Positions 23,298-24,217 of a stretch of DNA of 24,217 bases are shown here, piece by piece (position 1 is the first letter of the stretch; each line of letters opens with the position of its first letter). The stretch comes from UBA1535 sp002323775 (GTDB taxonomy: Bacteria; Bacillota; Clostridia; Tissierellales; Sedimentibacteraceae): positions 1 through 24,217 of the forward strand of contig DAMAHZ010000049.1 of assembly GCA_031993545.1 (NCBI GenBank). The letters run 5' to 3'. A program made the translations under genes and the position numbers. The notes beneath the pieces are model-generated. The model made no database searches and was not told the DNA's origin. It saw only the letters and a program-made list of their open reading frames with translations.

Positions 23298-24217
23298 TTA
23301 GTTATTACTATTAGCAATTTCTTGTTTATATCTTCTTTCTTCCTCATCATTACAAAGTACAAAGTGTCCAGGATTTACTTCTCTCAATGACGGTTTATCG
23401 CTTTCATAATTATGGTCTGTCTTTGGATTGTATATTATCCTCTTTCTTTGCTTCTCTATATGTGGATCAGGTATTGGTATTGCTGATAACAAGCTTCTTG
23501 TATATGGATGTAACGGATGATTGAATAAATCAACTGAAGTTGATAATTCTACTAATTTTCCAAAATACATTACTGCTATTCTGTCTGAAAAATACTTAAC
23601 TACTGATAAGTCATGTGCTATAAATAATATTGTTAAATTCATCTTATGTCTTAATTCATTTAACAAGTTTATTACCTGTGCTTGTATCGAAACATCCAAT
23701 GCACTTATCGGCTCATCTGCTATCAGTATCTCCGGATTTAGTATTATCGCTCTTGCTATTCCTATACGCTGTCTCTGTCCTCCAGAGAATTCATGTGGGT
23801 ATCTGTCTGCATGCTCTCTTACTAATCCTATCAGCTCTAGCATTTCATACACTTTTTCGTTAATGTACTTCTTATCTTTTATTCCTCTTATTACCAATCC
23901 CTCTGCTATTATCTCACGAACTGTCATACGTGGATTAAGGCTTGCTATCGGGTCTTGGAATATCATTTGGATTTTTGTTACTAACTTTTCCTTTGAGTTA
24001 GTTTCTTCCATGTAGTTTTTGTCACAGTATTTGTGGTCGTACCTTGCTTTTGCAATCTCATTTTTAAGTTCTGCCACTTTTGCTGAATCTCCAGCTGTTT
24101 TTGCTTCTTTTAAGGCATTCCTTAAACTCAGTGTTCCTGCAACTATTCTTCTACCTTTTAGGTATACATTTCCGTCTGTTGCATTGTATAGTTTTATGAT
24201 TGTTCTGCCTATTGTTG
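23298..24217 (-). CDS. Oligopeptide ABC transporter ATP-binding protein, OppF/DppF type (partial, 5' end off the right edge)
   Basis: The frame is open to the right edge; the visible part starts IGRTIIKLY, which normally follows Walker A directly, so Walker A and about 50-60 N-terminal residues lie outside. Visible motifs: the Q-loop FQDP, the ABC signature FSGGQRQRIGIARA, Walker B ILIADEPISALD, and the switch histidine in IAHDLS. The C-terminal oligopeptide-binding-type extension has LLSAIPIPDPH. The protein energises uptake of oligopeptides together with an OppD partner and membrane components, presumably encoded off the edge. About 35-40 extra charged residues (KEAKTAGDSAKVAELKNEIA and following) sit between the KGR segment and the Q-loop, compared with typical OppF. 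Confidence 0.93.
   Translation of the reverse strand, partial: TIGRTIIKLYNATDGNVYLKGRRIVAGTLSLRNALKEAKTAGDSAKVAELKNEIAKARYDHKYCDKNYMEETNSKEKLVTKIQMIFQDPIASLNPRMTVREIIAEGLVIRGIKDKKYINEKVYEMLELIGLVREHADRYPHEFSGGQRQRIGIARAIILNPEILIADEPISALDVSIQAQVINLLNELRHKMNLTILFIAHDLSVVKYFSDRIAVMYFGKLVELSTSVDLFNHPLHPYTRSLLSAIPIPDPHIEKQRKRIIYNPKTDHNYESDKPSLREVNPGHFVLCNDEEERRYKQEIANSNN

Noticed and set aside
23521..24015. 164-codon open frame on the plus strand
   Set aside because: It is the antisense shadow of the transporter ATPase gene, which has clear ABC motifs on the minus strand.
1..24217. CRISPR arrays, tRNA or rRNA genes, intact transposons
   Set aside because: No regularly spaced repeats, no tRNA cloverleaf signals and no complete transposase were seen.

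Overview
The window is strongly AT-rich (roughly 30% GC by eye), has a high coding density, strong GGAGG-type ribosome binding sites and consensus sigma-A promoters, and encodes a sporulation sigma factor (SigK), SLH-domain and CsaB (SLH-anchoring) proteins and an LTA-synthase-type enzyme. This points to a Gram-positive, spore-forming, probably anaerobic member of the Clostridia or Tissierellia. I cannot name the genus. No rRNA, tRNA, CRISPR array or intact mobile element was seen.

Left edge (1-405): the 5' part of a T-box leader on the minus strand, with its own promoter, controls a gene off the left edge. A divergent consensus promoter drives an orphan GT8-like glycosyltransferase (406-1395). 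A shared terminator separates that gene from the minus-strand block 1482-10759.

Minus block 10759 to 1482: an O-antigen-ligase/Wzy-like membrane protein, a GT4 glycosyltransferase, two DUF4330-like membrane-anchored proteins, a GT4-CsaB fusion (glycosyltransferase plus polysaccharide pyruvyltransferase) and a WecG/TagA glycosyltransferase. Together these look like the machinery for a pyruvylated secondary cell-wall polymer, the ligand of SLH domains. Transaldolase and a split transketolase (non-oxidative pentose phosphate pathway) follow on the same strand. Divergent from this block, 11018-13222 encodes a secreted GH26-like protein with three C-terminal SLH modules, a likely client of the polymer.

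Middle (13234-18504): an LTA-synthase-like phosphoglycerol transferase, a small unknown exported protein, a diacylglycerol kinase (which could recycle the diacylglycerol released by LTA synthesis), SigK with a pro-sequence, and a LURP-one-related protein. Each has its own promoter and/or terminator, and the convergent pairs share hairpins.

Right part (22478 to 18881, minus): mltG - trmR - U32 peptidase family (trhP-like) - udk, an operon similar in order to the yrrL-yrrM-yrrO-udk region of Bacillus subtilis. TrhP and TrmR are consecutive enzymes in wobble uridine modification. A DUF3899-like membrane protein and the 3' part of an oligopeptide ABC transporter ATPase (OppF/DppF, cut by the right edge) complete the window.

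The most interesting points are the T-box with an ambiguous specifier codon, the polymer cluster with its GT4-CsaB fusion and twin DUF4330 proteins, and the 376-bp intergenic region 18505-18880 with a possible insertion-sequence relic.
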